From Paenibacillaceae bacterium (GTDB taxonomy: Bacteria > Bacillota > Bacilli > Paenibacillales > Paenibacillaceae), in assembly GCA_004134985.1 (NCBI GenBank), contig REGQ01000007.1, forward strand, positions 1-64,000: DNA of 64,000 nucleotides, read 5' to 3'. The notes beneath the pieces were generated by a model, which searched no databases, had not been told where the DNA came from, and was given only the letters and a program-made list of their open reading frames with translations. The translations under genes and the position numbers were made by a program. Positions within the stretch are counted from its first letter, which is position 1. Each line of letters opens with the position of its first letter. Shown one piece after another: positions 8,735-15,965 of the stretch.

Positions 8735-9769
8735 TTACTTCTTCTCGGTGGACATCGTATTCGCTCCGCAGCTTTCTCTGACAACCAATTGCATATGAAA
8801 CAATGTTTTTCGCGGAGGGAGTACTTTACCGGTTTTGATCGATTCGACCAACAAATCAACCGCAGCTTTCCCAATGTCCCGAATCGGCTGGCTTACCGTC
8901 GTCAATGCGGGCTTGTACAGCCTGGCCATACTGATGTCATCGTAGCCGATGACAGCTACATCATCCGGCACCCGCATCCCTGATTCCTCCAGTGATTTAA
9001 TTGCCCCGATGGCCACCAGATCATTGCCGCAGAAAACAGCTGTAAATGACTGCTTGGCAAGGAGCAATTCTTTAATGGCATCGTACCCGAACTGGGTGAA
9101 GTTTTTTGAAGTCGCTTGATCGTTAACAAGCTCATTATTTACCTGCATGCCATGCTTGATAAAAGCATTATAAAAACCCAGCTTGCGCTCGATAGAGATG
9201 GCGGGTCCGCCAAGATAAGCTATCTCCTGGTGACCAAGACTGATCAGATGTTCAACCGCATCGGCGGCACCTTGCAGATGATCGCCTATTACCATATCCA
9301 TGCCGGATATGCGCTGATCCAGCGCCACGATCGGAATGCCGGACTGTCGTACCTGTTCGAAATATTTTTCGGTCGTATCTTTGACCATCGATGCACTTCC
9401 AAAAATGATCCCGTCTACTTTGCGTTCCATAAACATTTCAATAAAGGCGATTTCATGATCAATTCTGCGGTCTGTGGAACATAAAATTAGTGTATACCCT
9501 TTCAACCACAGTTCTTCTTGAATGACCTCGGATAAAATTGCCCAATATTCATTCGACAATTGCGGAACGACAAGGCCAATTGTTTTCGTTTCTTTAATGA
9601 TCATCGTACGGGCGATGAGGTCAGGCTGATAATTCAGCTTGCTGATCGCTTCTTCTACCCGCAAACGGGTGCTTGTTTTCACTCTGTCTTTTCCATTGAT
9701 GACTCGGGATACCGTTGCAATGGAAACTCCTGCTGCCTTTGCCACTTCTTTAATTGTGTTTTTTTTCAT
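8735..9769 (-). CDS. LacI-family transcriptional regulator
   Basis: A 344-residue repressor. The N-terminal helix-turn-helix and hinge read TIKEVAKAAGVSIATVSRVI, the standard LacI pattern. A periplasmic-binding-like sensor domain follows (VAVIGYDDISMARLYKPALT is typical). It lies upstream of and in line with the sugar-transport operon. Its own promoter and the transporter's promoter both carry TGTAAA-type palindromes, so autoregulation and control of the transporter are likely. The inducer should be the imported sugar or a phosphate derivative. Confidence 0.95.
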   Translation of the reverse strand: MKKNTIKEVAKAAGVSIATVSRVINGKDRVKTSTRLRVEEAISKLNYQPDLIARTMIIKETKTIGLVVPQLSNEYWAILSEVIQEELWLKGYTLILCSTDRRIDHEIAFIEMFMERKVDGIIFGSASMVKDTTEKYFEQVRQSGIPIVALDQRISGMDMVIGDHLQGAADAVEHLISLGHQEIAYLGGPAISIERKLGFYNAFIKHGMQVNNELVNDQATSKNFTQFGYDAIKELLLAKQSFTAVFCGNDLVAIGAIKSLEESGMRVPDDVAVIGYDDISMARLYKPALTTVSQPIRDIGKAAVDLLVESIKTGKVLPPRKTLFHMQLVVRESCGANTMSTEKK

Positions 9770-9961
9770 TCCACCATACCTTAGTCAATTCCCTTACAAG
9801 CCGAAGCCGGGAGATTTGGAATTCAAGCCTCTGGCGAAGGCGAATGCATCAGCGCAACATTGCCGCAAGAGCCCCGTATCTATGAGATTCAACGGGACTA
9901 TTGTATTATCCTGTCGGCAATGAAAAAAACGTTACCATATGAGGACTGTAAATGATAGTTC

Positions 9962-10012
9962 TGTAAACGTTTTTACTTTATTGATATTAATTCAGTCACT
10001 TTATTTTGTCAA
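9962..10012 (-). promoter_or_regulatory. promoter and operator of the lacI-type gene
   Basis: On the minus strand TTGACA (10007-10012) and TAATAT (9984-9989) are separated by exactly 17 bases. The palindrome TGTAAACGTTTTTAC (9962-9976) lies just after the expected start point. This is a textbook site for repression by the gene's own product. Confidence 0.8.
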
Positions 10013-10189
10013 TACAATTATTTCAAGTAAGTTAATAGACCCAAACCCAAATCAATATTTGACAGCTCTCCAGTGTCGCTGTGAATTGTTAGCGTTTACT
10101 GGTCCCATTTGAAGCGGATTTTCTTAATAGTGATGTGTTAAATGGTGCATTTACAATTAAATTGAATCGGAATGTGAGGAGGCTGTATT

Positions 10190-10480
10190 CAAGTTGTATC
10201 ACTGAGAATAGATATAAACGTTTACATAAATTTGATAGTATTGCTGCAAAGAATAACCGCTTTCGAAAGTGCCACAGGGAATACATTGTTGTATTTTGTA
10301 ACATATTCAGCCGTATAAGCCGATTGTCGTGAAACTGCTGTACATATGCAACAATTCTTAAGAAAAATGACATCTCCAAGTTAAATTCTGTAGTTTATAC
10401 AACCATTCCACTCTTGTCGTTTATATAGTAATTTCACTGTTGTCGCGGCCATTCTTTTGGTTGTTGCAAGAAATGCAATA
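10190..10480. repeat. degenerate palindrome array, ~50-bp period
   Basis: Within the 849-base gene-free stretch 9770-10618, degenerate copies of a TGTTGTA ... TRCAACA palindrome begin near 10192, 10242, 10287, 10336, 10386 and 10438, about 50 bp apart. Clearer copies are CTGCTGTACATATGCAACA and TTGTTGTATTTTGTAACA. A separate LacI-like palindrome TAAACGTTTA is at 10215-10224. The minus-strand open frame across 10089-10379 is AT-rich with no known features and is not called. Confidence 0.5.
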
Positions 10481-10521
10481 TTTGTTCCCTTGTGTTCTTT
10501 ATGTTCTTGCGAAGTAAAGAC

Positions 10522-10559
10522 AGTAAAAGGGACATGATTAGTGTCATGTTCCTTTTACT
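10522..10559 (-). terminator. strong hairpin after the anti-sigma gene
   Basis: A 16-bp inverted repeat (AGTAAAAGGGACATGA / TCATGTTCCTTTTACT, one G-T pair) with a 6-base loop lies 60 bases past the anti-sigma stop. The T run is weak, so it is a probable rather than certain terminator. Confidence 0.6.
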
Positions 10560-10618
10560 ACGCTAACACGCATAACAAAACTCATTGAAATGCGCAATGT
10601 AAATATCAAATTCAAATC

Positions 10619-12028
10619 TTATTGATCATTGAGCGGAATGCGAAGTTCCAGCTCTGAAACAATTTCAGGCGGATCAATCGCAATTGTTTTGACTTTAAGA
10701 AGCTGCTGGCTGTCGATTGGCGGAAACTTTTGGCTAAAGGTATAGGGTTCTCCTTTCACCGCCACGAGATCGACAATGCTGCGCATAAACGGCTTGCCAT
10801 GCTGATCTGTCAGCCACACGGATCCGGCTTGTCTGTAAGGGTCGTCTCCTTCCACCCTGAACTGCAGCAAAGTCTGATCCTCCCGAAATTCGATGTTGGT
10901 AATCGTGACTTGGCCAGCTTTTCCTTGGGAGAGGGTAAGCGGCAGCTTCGTGACATCCATCGTGTCCTCAATATAAGTGAAACCCTTGTCTGTGCCCACT
11001 TGCCGGGAGTGGATTACCGGACGAATAAGCAAATACTCAGGGGGGCTGGACAGGGGCGCCAAGCTGATCCGCCGTTTCGTTAAGTGCTCTTTGTCTCCAT
11101 CTCGCGTAGTGCCATGACCGCTGTCGCCCAGGTTTTGCAGCAAAAGCCCTTTGTCATCAAAAACCTGGTAGCTTTCCGTCTGCAACTGTTGCAGCAGCTC
11201 CAAGCCATCTCCCTGCGCGGCATTATTGTGTTCCGAAGTAACGGATTCAAATTCGTCCAATTCAATCGCTGTAACGGCGGGTGTCAAAGTCACCTTGTTT
11301 ACACGAATCGTTTTGTTAAGGTGCCGGGCAGTTGGCGGTTGATCGAACGTGTGAACCCGAATGCCCTCCTTGAGCTTGGCTACTGGCAAATTAAAACGCC
11401 AGATCCCTTGAATTTGCTGTGGTTGATCCGCAATACCCCAATCTACCATATGGTCAAACTGCAGTATAAGGTTGAAATGATCGAGGGGAGTATCTCTCAG
11501 CTCATAACTGAGTACTCCGGTATATAATTGATCATTCACAGGCAAACCTGATCCGCCGGATGAAAAGCCAACTTTTTTTCCATTTACAAACAGAATTTCT
11601 CCGTCCGGGCGCAGATCATGCGATGTTTCTATGATATAGCCAATGGATAAACGGATACCATCGTACAATACTTCCGTAATCGTCATCGTTATGCCTTGAT
11701 CGGTGGCCGTTTCATTGACTTTGGATGCCAATCCCATCCTGCTGGACAACTGAAGCCCGACATCGCCGATCATTTCAAAGGCAGACCCTAGAACAGGGAC
11801 GTTTTTAAGTGCCTGGACCATATGTGGACTTACAATGTTTGCTCCCGCAATGCCAATAAAAATTATACAGGCAGCTGCGCCGCTGTAAACTGCTTTTCGC
11901 AGGAAACGTGGTTTTCTGCGCAAGCTGGCCAACGTTTCATCAACACGCAAGCTAATTGCAGGCGGTACGGCCTCACTCCGCTGTTGAAGCTTGTGTATGA
12001 GTTCTTTGTCTTCCCAATGCTCATTCAT
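10619..12028 (-). CDS. DUF4179-type membrane anti-sigma factor
   Basis: A 469-residue protein with a cytoplasmic N-terminal tail (~40 residues), one membrane segment (residues ~43-65, AAACIIFIGIAGANIV) and a large outside region. The part just after the membrane (NVPVLGSAFEMIGDVGLQ) matches the DUF4179 pattern, and the C-terminal half resembles DUF5643-like beta domains. Start ATG 12028 follows AGGGGGA; an upstream in-frame start has no ribosome site. It overlaps the end of the ECF sigma gene by 8 bases, so the pair is translationally coupled. It should hold the sigma factor inactive until an envelope signal arrives; that signal is unknown. Confidence 0.85.
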   Translation of the reverse strand: MNEHWEDKELIHKLQQRSEAVPPAISLRVDETLASLRRKPRFLRKAVYSGAAACIIFIGIAGANIVSPHMVQALKNVPVLGSAFEMIGDVGLQLSSRMGLASKVNETATDQGITMTITEVLYDGIRLSIGYIIETSHDLRPDGEILFVNGKKVGFSSGGSGLPVNDQLYTGVLSYELRDTPLDHFNLILQFDHMVDWGIADQPQQIQGIWRFNLPVAKLKEGIRVHTFDQPPTARHLNKTIRVNKVTLTPAVTAIELDEFESVTSEHNNAAQGDGLELLQQLQTESYQVFDDKGLLLQNLGDSGHGTTRDGDKEHLTKRRISLAPLSSPPEYLLIRPVIHSRQVGTDKGFTYIEDTMDVTKLPLTLSQGKAGQVTITNIEFREDQTLLQFRVEGDDPYRQAGSVWLTDQHGKPFMRSIVDLVAVKGEPYTFSQKFPPIDSQQLLKVKTIAIDPPEIVSELELRIPLNDQ

Positions 12029-12548
12029 ACGAAATCCCCCTTTTGTCCGTACACTGCAAGTAAAGAGCCAGCTTTTCTCGAGCACGATGCAACCGTGACT
12101 TTACTGTCCCTTCAGGGATATCGAGCATTAGGGCAATCTCTTTAAGCGGCAGATCCTCCACATAAAATAGGGTGATGATGACCCTAAACTCTTCATCCAG
12201 CGATGAGATCGCCTCATCAAGTTCCATGCGTTCATTCGCATCCTTATGCGCGGATCGTTCGGCAAGTTCTGCCATCGGGATTACTTGTTTGCGTCGCTGC
12301 TGGGCTTTTTGACATTCATTAATTAGAATGCGGATCAGCCAGGTTTTGAAATAAGCAGGTTCTTTAAGCGCACGGATGCCTTGGAAAGCTTTAAGAATAC
12401 TTTCCTGTATGACATCCGCACATTCTGTATCGCCTTTCAAAAATGATTTTGCCACTCGATACATGCTTGATTCGTTTGTTTTAATCAGATGAACAAAAGC
12501 TTCATGCTGACCCTTCTGAGCTTTGCGCACGTACGCAGACAGATCCAC
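12021..12548 (-). CDS. ECF RNA polymerase sigma factor
   Basis: A 175-residue extracytoplasmic-function sigma factor. Region 2 is seen in ADVIQESILKAFQGIRALKE and AYFKTWLIRILINEC. Region 4 has LFYVEDLPLKEIALMLDIPE and GTVKSRLHRAREKL. The start is GTG 12548 preceded by GAGGTGAGG. It is followed, with an 8-base overlap, by a membrane anti-sigma factor, the usual pairing. An autoregulated promoter upstream was not identified. Confidence 0.93.
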   Translation of the reverse strand: MDLSAYVRKAQKGQHEAFVHLIKTNESSMYRVAKSFLKGDTECADVIQESILKAFQGIRALKEPAYFKTWLIRILINECQKAQQRRKQVIPMAELAERSAHKDANERMELDEAISSLDEEFRVIITLFYVEDLPLKEIALMLDIPEGTVKSRLHRAREKLALYLQCTDKRGISYE

Positions 12549-12801
12549 ACCCTCACCTCTTTGTCGTTGTATATCAATTAGATCATCAAATGCAGCTTTG
12601 GGTTCCCGGCCGCGAAAAAAAGTTGAAGTGTGGGAGTGAGAGAGTTAAGTACTGTGAAATAAATGAAGGAGGGAATGGAGGTTGCAGGGAGGGGGAGCAT
12701 GCATAGACAAGGAACAGCTGTTGAACAATATTTCTAAAAAGCACCGTTGCTGACAAGCAGGCCCCGCAGCTGTCTATTCACTCCCGGGGCGGCCATTGTA
12801 T

Positions 12802-13350
12802 CTACTGCTCATAGTCTTCTTCCACTTCTTTATAAACGGCAATCAGTACTTTAGCTGGCGTGTCTCCAATATTGGTGACTTTATGCGGCACACAACCGCT
12901 CCAACTAAAAGAGTCGCCTTCTTGCAATTCTGCCGAATCTTCAGCTTGTTCGATACGAAGTTTGCCGGAAATGATCAAATGACACTCTTCCCCTGCATGC
13001 GCATGTGGTTCGTCGCCGATTGTCGCTCCGGCAGGCAGTTCAACAATATTCATTCGCAGCCCCCGTTGTTCGGCGAGATGCTCCACATTCCACTGCTGTT
13101 TCCCCATGATTGTGCGTTTGCGCTCGTTTTTGCGAATCACGTTCATCCGCTGTTCTTTGTTTAGCAGCAAATAAGGCAAGGGCACATTTAGAAAGTTGGC
13201 GATGCTCTCCAGTGTAGCAATCGACGGAGAGGTCTTATTGTTCTCAACATTGCTAATAAAACCTTTGGACAAGCCGGTTCCTTCGCATAGCTGGGGGATT
13301 GTCAGATTTTTGCGTTTGCGTACGGCACGAATGGTGGCGCCAATATCCAT
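12802..13350 (-). CDS. XRE-family regulator with C-terminal cupin
   Basis: A 182-residue protein. The N-terminal helix-turn-helix (residues ~5-60) reads IGATIRAVRKRKNLTIPQLC and TGLSKGFISNVENNKTSPS. The C-terminal cupin (~110-180) contains GDEPHAHAGEECHLIISG and GDSFSWSGCVPHKVTNIG. This architecture is common in regulators that sense small metabolites. Start ATG 13350 is chosen for its GGGAG site 9 bases upstream. It is divergent from the doxX gene, with an inverted repeat between them, so it probably controls doxX and the dioxygenase behind it. Confidence 0.92.
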   Translation of the reverse strand: MDIGATIRAVRKRKNLTIPQLCEGTGLSKGFISNVENNKTSPSIATLESIANFLNVPLPYLLLNKEQRMNVIRKNERKRTIMGKQQWNVEHLAEQRGLRMNIVELPAGATIGDEPHAHAGEECHLIISGKLRIEQAEDSAELQEGDSFSWSGCVPHKVTNIGDTPAKVLIAVYKEVEEDYEQ

Positions 13351-13408
13351 AATGACCACTCCCTAGTTGTTTAATAAAGATATTATATTCATCATACCAA
13401 AAAAGACG

Positions 13409-13472
13409 TTGACAGACCAAATCGTGCATGCTAATTTATAGTTAACTAATAAGAATTAAAGTTTTCTATTAG
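13409..13472 (+). promoter_or_regulatory. doxX promoter with inverted-repeat operator
   Basis: TTGACA (13409-13414) and TAATTT (13432-13437) are 17 bases apart. Just downstream CTAATAAGAA ... TTTCTATTAG (13446-13472) forms an imperfect inverted repeat, well placed for repression by the divergent XRE-cupin protein. Confidence 0.6.
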
Positions 13473-13503
13473 AATACTTTTTTGAAGGGAACCGTTAATA
13501 ACG

Positions 13504-13905
13504 ATGAAAATGAACACAATAGCAACAATCATGAGGGTAAGTCTGGGAATTATTTTCTTGGCGCATGGCATTGCCAAATTTCAAATGGGTCTGAGCAATG
13601 TCGCAGGCTGGTTTGACAGCCTTGGCATTCCGTCATTTCTGGGGTATGTTGTAGCTATCCTTGAAGTGGTTGGTGGAATTGCGTTGATCGTTGGTTTAGG
13701 CACGCGTATTTTCTCGGTTGGTTTAATTGCTATCATGCTGGGAGCGATTATTGTCGTCAAACTTCCGGTGGGATTGTTGGGCAATGCGGATATGGGAGGT
13801 TTCGAGCTTGATCTGGCGCTGCTTGTGCTGTTAGTTTACTTTGTTTTTGGCGATGACAGCGGCTTTGGGGTAGATCAATTGTTCGGGAGAAGACACAACG
13901 GCTAG
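13504..13905 (+). CDS. DoxX-family membrane protein
   Basis: A 133-residue protein with four hydrophobic segments and the DoxX pattern: RVSLGIIFLAHGIAKFQMG at the N-terminus, then LGYVVAILEVVGGIALIVG. Members such as MhqP and CatD in Bacillus are linked to quinone or thiol stress and are often next to dioxygenases. Here an extradiol dioxygenase follows after a tandem repeat. Control by the divergent cupin regulator is likely. Confidence 0.9.
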   Translation: MKMNTIATIMRVSLGIIFLAHGIAKFQMGLSNVAGWFDSLGIPSFLGYVVAILEVVGGIALIVGLGTRIFSVGLIAIMLGAIIVVKLPVGLLGNADMGGFELDLALLVLLVYFVFGDDSGFGVDQLFGRRHNG

Positions 13906-13913
13906 CCGATGAA

Positions 13914-14041
13914 GCCTATGCTTCCTAAGTAAGTTTTGTTGCGATGTTTCTCAAGTGGCTTTACTTCACAAAACAAAGCTTATGCTTCCGAAGTAAGTTT
14001 TGTTGCGATGTTTCTCAAGTAGCTTTACTCCACAAAACTTT
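13914..14041 (+). repeat. two 64-bp imperfect tandem repeats before the dioxygenase
   Basis: Units 13914-13977 and 13978-14041 have the same length and about 57 of 64 identical positions. Each holds AAGTAAGTTTTGTTGCGATG near its start and (C)ACAAAAC at its end, so each can fold into a hairpin with a GTTTTGT/ACAAAAC stem. The second unit ends directly before the ribosome binding site (AGGAG) of the dioxygenase. A shorter related sequence lies before ndh at about 59868-59910. Confidence 0.85.
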
Positions 14042-14054
14042 AGGAGATGATTAT

Positions 14055-14825
14055 ATGATGCCTTCGCTTTTTATTGCTCATGGTGCACCATCTTTAGCGC
14101 TGGAGACAAATGAGTATACCGCTTTTTTGCAGCAATTGGCGGCTGATTTGCCAAAGCCCAAAGCAATTGTGCTTTTTTCTGCCCATTGGGAGAGCAGGCA
14201 GCAGCAAGTTTCAGGCGCCGCGGCGTATGATACGATCTATGACTTTTCCGGTTTCCAACCTGATTTGTATGAAGTGAAATACGAGGCTGCGGGAGATTCG
14301 GCGCTCGCTGCAGCTGTTCAGGAAAAGTTCGAAAAAGCGGGGATTGCGGCCGCTATTGATCCCGTGCGCGGTCTTGATCATGGAGCATGGGTCGTGCTGC
14401 ATCTTCTGTATCCGAAAGCGGATATTCCGGTCATCGCGCTTTCCGTTAATCGCTATCTGTCCAATGAAGAGCAATACAAGGTCGGGAAGGCGCTGTCCTC
14501 CCTGCGGGAGCAAGATGTGCTTATTATCGGCAGCGGCGGCACAGTCCATAATTTGCGGCGGCTTGATTGGCGAACCGAGGACGTAAGTGAATGGGCGATC
14601 CAGTTTGACCAGTGGCTGGAGGAGAAATTGCTGGCTTGGGATACGGAATCGCTGCTCAAGTATGACGAACTTGCTCCATATGCGAAAGAAGCCGTGCCGA
14701 CACCGGAACATTTCATTCCGCTGCTGTTGGCAATGGGAAGCGGCGACACAGGCAGCAAAGCCTCGCTGCTCCATCGCAGCTACCAATACGGCAGCCTTAG
14801 CTTGAGCTGCTGGAAGTTTGAATAA
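14055..14825 (+). CDS. DODA-type extradiol ring-opening dioxygenase
   Basis: A 256-residue protein of the LigB/YgiD (4,5-DOPA extradiol dioxygenase-like) family. Motifs with likely metal ligands are FIAHGAPSLALE (H9), VLFSAHWES, RGLDHGAWVVL and GSGGTVHNLR. Family members bind Fe(II) or Zn and open catechol-type rings. Start ATG 14055 is preferred, with AGGAG 8 bases upstream; an in-frame ATG follows at once. The open frame upstream runs through the tandem repeat and is not real coding sequence. It lies behind doxX and the cupin regulator, suggesting response to aromatic or quinone compounds. Confidence 0.92.
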   Translation: MMPSLFIAHGAPSLALETNEYTAFLQQLAADLPKPKAIVLFSAHWESRQQQVSGAAAYDTIYDFSGFQPDLYEVKYEAAGDSALAAAVQEKFEKAGIAAAIDPVRGLDHGAWVVLHLLYPKADIPVIALSVNRYLSNEEQYKVGKALSSLREQDVLIIGSGGTVHNLRRLDWRTEDVSEWAIQFDQWLEEKLLAWDTESLLKYDELAPYAKEAVPTPEHFIPLLLAMGSGDTGSKASLLHRSYQYGSLSLSCWKFE

Positions 14826-14836
14826 CAAATGACAAA

Positions 14837-14873
14837 GGCGTGCTTCTGATTCAATCAGAGGCGCGCTTTTTTT
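14837..14873 (+). terminator. terminator after the dioxygenase gene
   Basis: GGCGTGCTTCTGATT pairs imperfectly with AATCAGAGGCGCGC, followed by seven T residues. A very similar hairpin ends the ABC operon at 18961. Confidence 0.85.
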
Positions 14874-15020
14874 AGGCTCGGCCTCAATATCGGTGCTTGA
14901 CAGTTACCCCAACATCCGATGGCGGGTGCATTCCACAAGAAGACCTTCTTTGTAGCGACAGCAATTTCGTGTGTAGTAATGGCGTCGCTGCGTGCAGTGA
15001 GGAAGCGTGGTTGATCCCCT

Positions 15021-15153
15021 AAAAATGTTGTATTTTCTGCAAGAATTTAGCTCATAATCAGTCATTTTCCTGAAAATGTTGTACTTTATACAACAATTTT
15101 TATGAAATAGCAATAATTAGGCGAAATTGTTGTAAGAAATACAACAATTTCGG
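15021..15153. repeat. palindrome array with 51-bp period
   Basis: Three copies of a ~28-bp palindrome lie in the gene-free stretch 14826-15487. TGTTGTA begins at 15026, 15077 and 15128, exactly 51 bases apart. The third is perfect, AAATTGTTGTA - 5 bases - TACAACAATTT; the second is TGTTGTACTTTATACAACA; the first is decayed on its right side. The ~22-base spacers differ from each other. No cas genes are near, and three palindromic units with short spacers are not a CRISPR array. Confidence 0.75.
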
Positions 15154-15358
15154 CTCAACCTAAAAATCAGTGTTTGCCTCCTGCGAGAAACGAAGCGGAG
15201 AGGGGGCAGGGATGCTGAAAAAAACAAGTGGTCGCTTTTTAATGCCGGATTTCAACCTTTTGAACATAGAGATAAGAAATCCGGCGTTGAATGGCGATTG
15301 TAAGCACCCTGCAAGCCCGCAGCAGCATACTCGCGTCTCGTCGAGATTTTATTTTAGT
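15152..15358. repeat. dispersed intergenic repeat, copy 1
   Basis: The box GGCTCAACCTAAAAATCAGT (15152-15171) recurs at 54350 as GGCTCTACCTAAAAATCAGT, with weaker copies near 14875 and, on the minus strand, near 57050. From 15275 to 15345 the minus strand (CTCGACGAGAC, then TGCTGCTGCGGG, GCAGGG and CAATCGCCATTC) matches the plus strand at about 54369-54430. This copy thus carries inverted parts of a repeat seen again 39 kb away. The small open frame 15170-15382 inside it is not called. Confidence 0.65.
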
Positions 15359-15429
15359 GTTGAGACTTTTTTAAATGAATAAATCTTCAAGCCCGCAGTG
15401 ATCGACTGTATCATAGGGATAGTTGTGTA

Positions 15430-15460
15430 TTGACAGTTTTGTGTACTAATGTGATAATAC
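15430..15460 (+). promoter_or_regulatory. promoter and operator of the gntR-type gene
   Basis: TTGACA (15430-15435) and GATAAT (15453-15458) are 17 bases apart. The overlapping sequence GTGTACTAATGTGATAATAC (15441-15460) is palindromic at its ends (GTAYTA ... TAATAC) and recurs before the next gene at 15929. Confidence 0.8.
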
Positions 15461-15487
15461 AGAAAGTGGCAGAGGCAGGTGAGTGCT

Positions 15488-15859
15488 GTGTTAAATTTTT
15501 ACGAGTTGAAGCTGAATAGCAGCGATCCTGTTTATGAGCAGGTAGCCATGCACGTCAAACGGCAGATTTTGCTGGGATTTGCCGCAGCGGGAGATCCGCT
15601 GCCTTCACGCAGGGAAATAGCCGCCCAGTTGAATGTTAATCCGAATACGGTGCAGAAGGCTTTTCGGTTGATGGAGGAAGAAGGCTATGTGCGCACGAGC
15701 GGCAATCAAGGCAGTTTCATCACGCTCGACGTGGCGTTGCTGGCACGGATTGAGGCGGAATTGACACATGATATGGTTGCCAAGTTCATCACACAGGCCA
15801 AAGAGGTTAATTTATCGTTTAAAAAAGTCATTGAATTAATCAGTGAGCAGTGGGATTAA
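15488..15859 (+). CDS. GntR/YtrA-subfamily transcriptional regulator
   Basis: A short GntR-type repressor of about 123 residues. The winged helix reads SDPVYEQVAMHVKRQILLG, then GDPLPSRREIAAQLNVNPN and TVQKAFRLMEEEGYVRT, the YtrA subfamily pattern with only a short tail. GTG 15488 is chosen for its AGGTGAG site; GTG 15479 is possible and would add three residues. It is the first gene of an operon with a membrane permease, an anchored exoprotein and an ABC ATPase, like Bacillus ytrA-F. The same palindrome lies before this gene and before the permease, so the protein probably represses both. Confidence 0.92.
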   Translation: MLNFYELKLNSSDPVYEQVAMHVKRQILLGFAAAGDPLPSRREIAAQLNVNPNTVQKAFRLMEEEGYVRTSGNQGSFITLDVALLARIEAELTHDMVAKFITQAKEVNLSFKKVIELISEQWD

Positions 15860-15928
15860 CGGGAAACGGCATGATGACTGAAGACAACGTTCTGTTTTGA
15901 GACAGAATGGCCGTTTTCGCTGCATATA

Positions 15929-15948
15929 GTGTATTAATGTGATAATAC
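15929..15948 (+). promoter_or_regulatory. second YtrA-type operator, before the permease
   Basis: GTGTATTAATGTGATAATAC differs from the site at 15441 by one base. It lies about 18 bases before the permease start and shortly after the regulator gene. It may act as a second operator, or as the remains of a duplicated promoter. A weak hairpin at 15886-15917 between the genes may cause partial termination. Confidence 0.75.
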
Positions 15949-15965
15949 AAGAGGGTGTGAAAATA

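Noticed and set aside
10089-10379. Minus-strand open frame of 96 codons
   Set aside because: AT-rich, no ribosome site, no recognisable pattern, and it runs through the degenerate palindrome array.
12757-12790. GCCCCG/CGGGGC inverted repeat after the XRE-cupin gene
   Set aside because: The stem is only 6 bp with a long loop and no T run, so I did not call it a terminator.
15021-15153. Possible CRISPR array
   Set aside because: Only three units, near-perfect palindromes with one decayed, spacers of about 22 bases, and no cas genes anywhere in the window.
15170-15382. Plus-strand open frame of 70 codons
   Set aside because: It lies within the dispersed repeat that recurs at 54.4 kb and has no family features.
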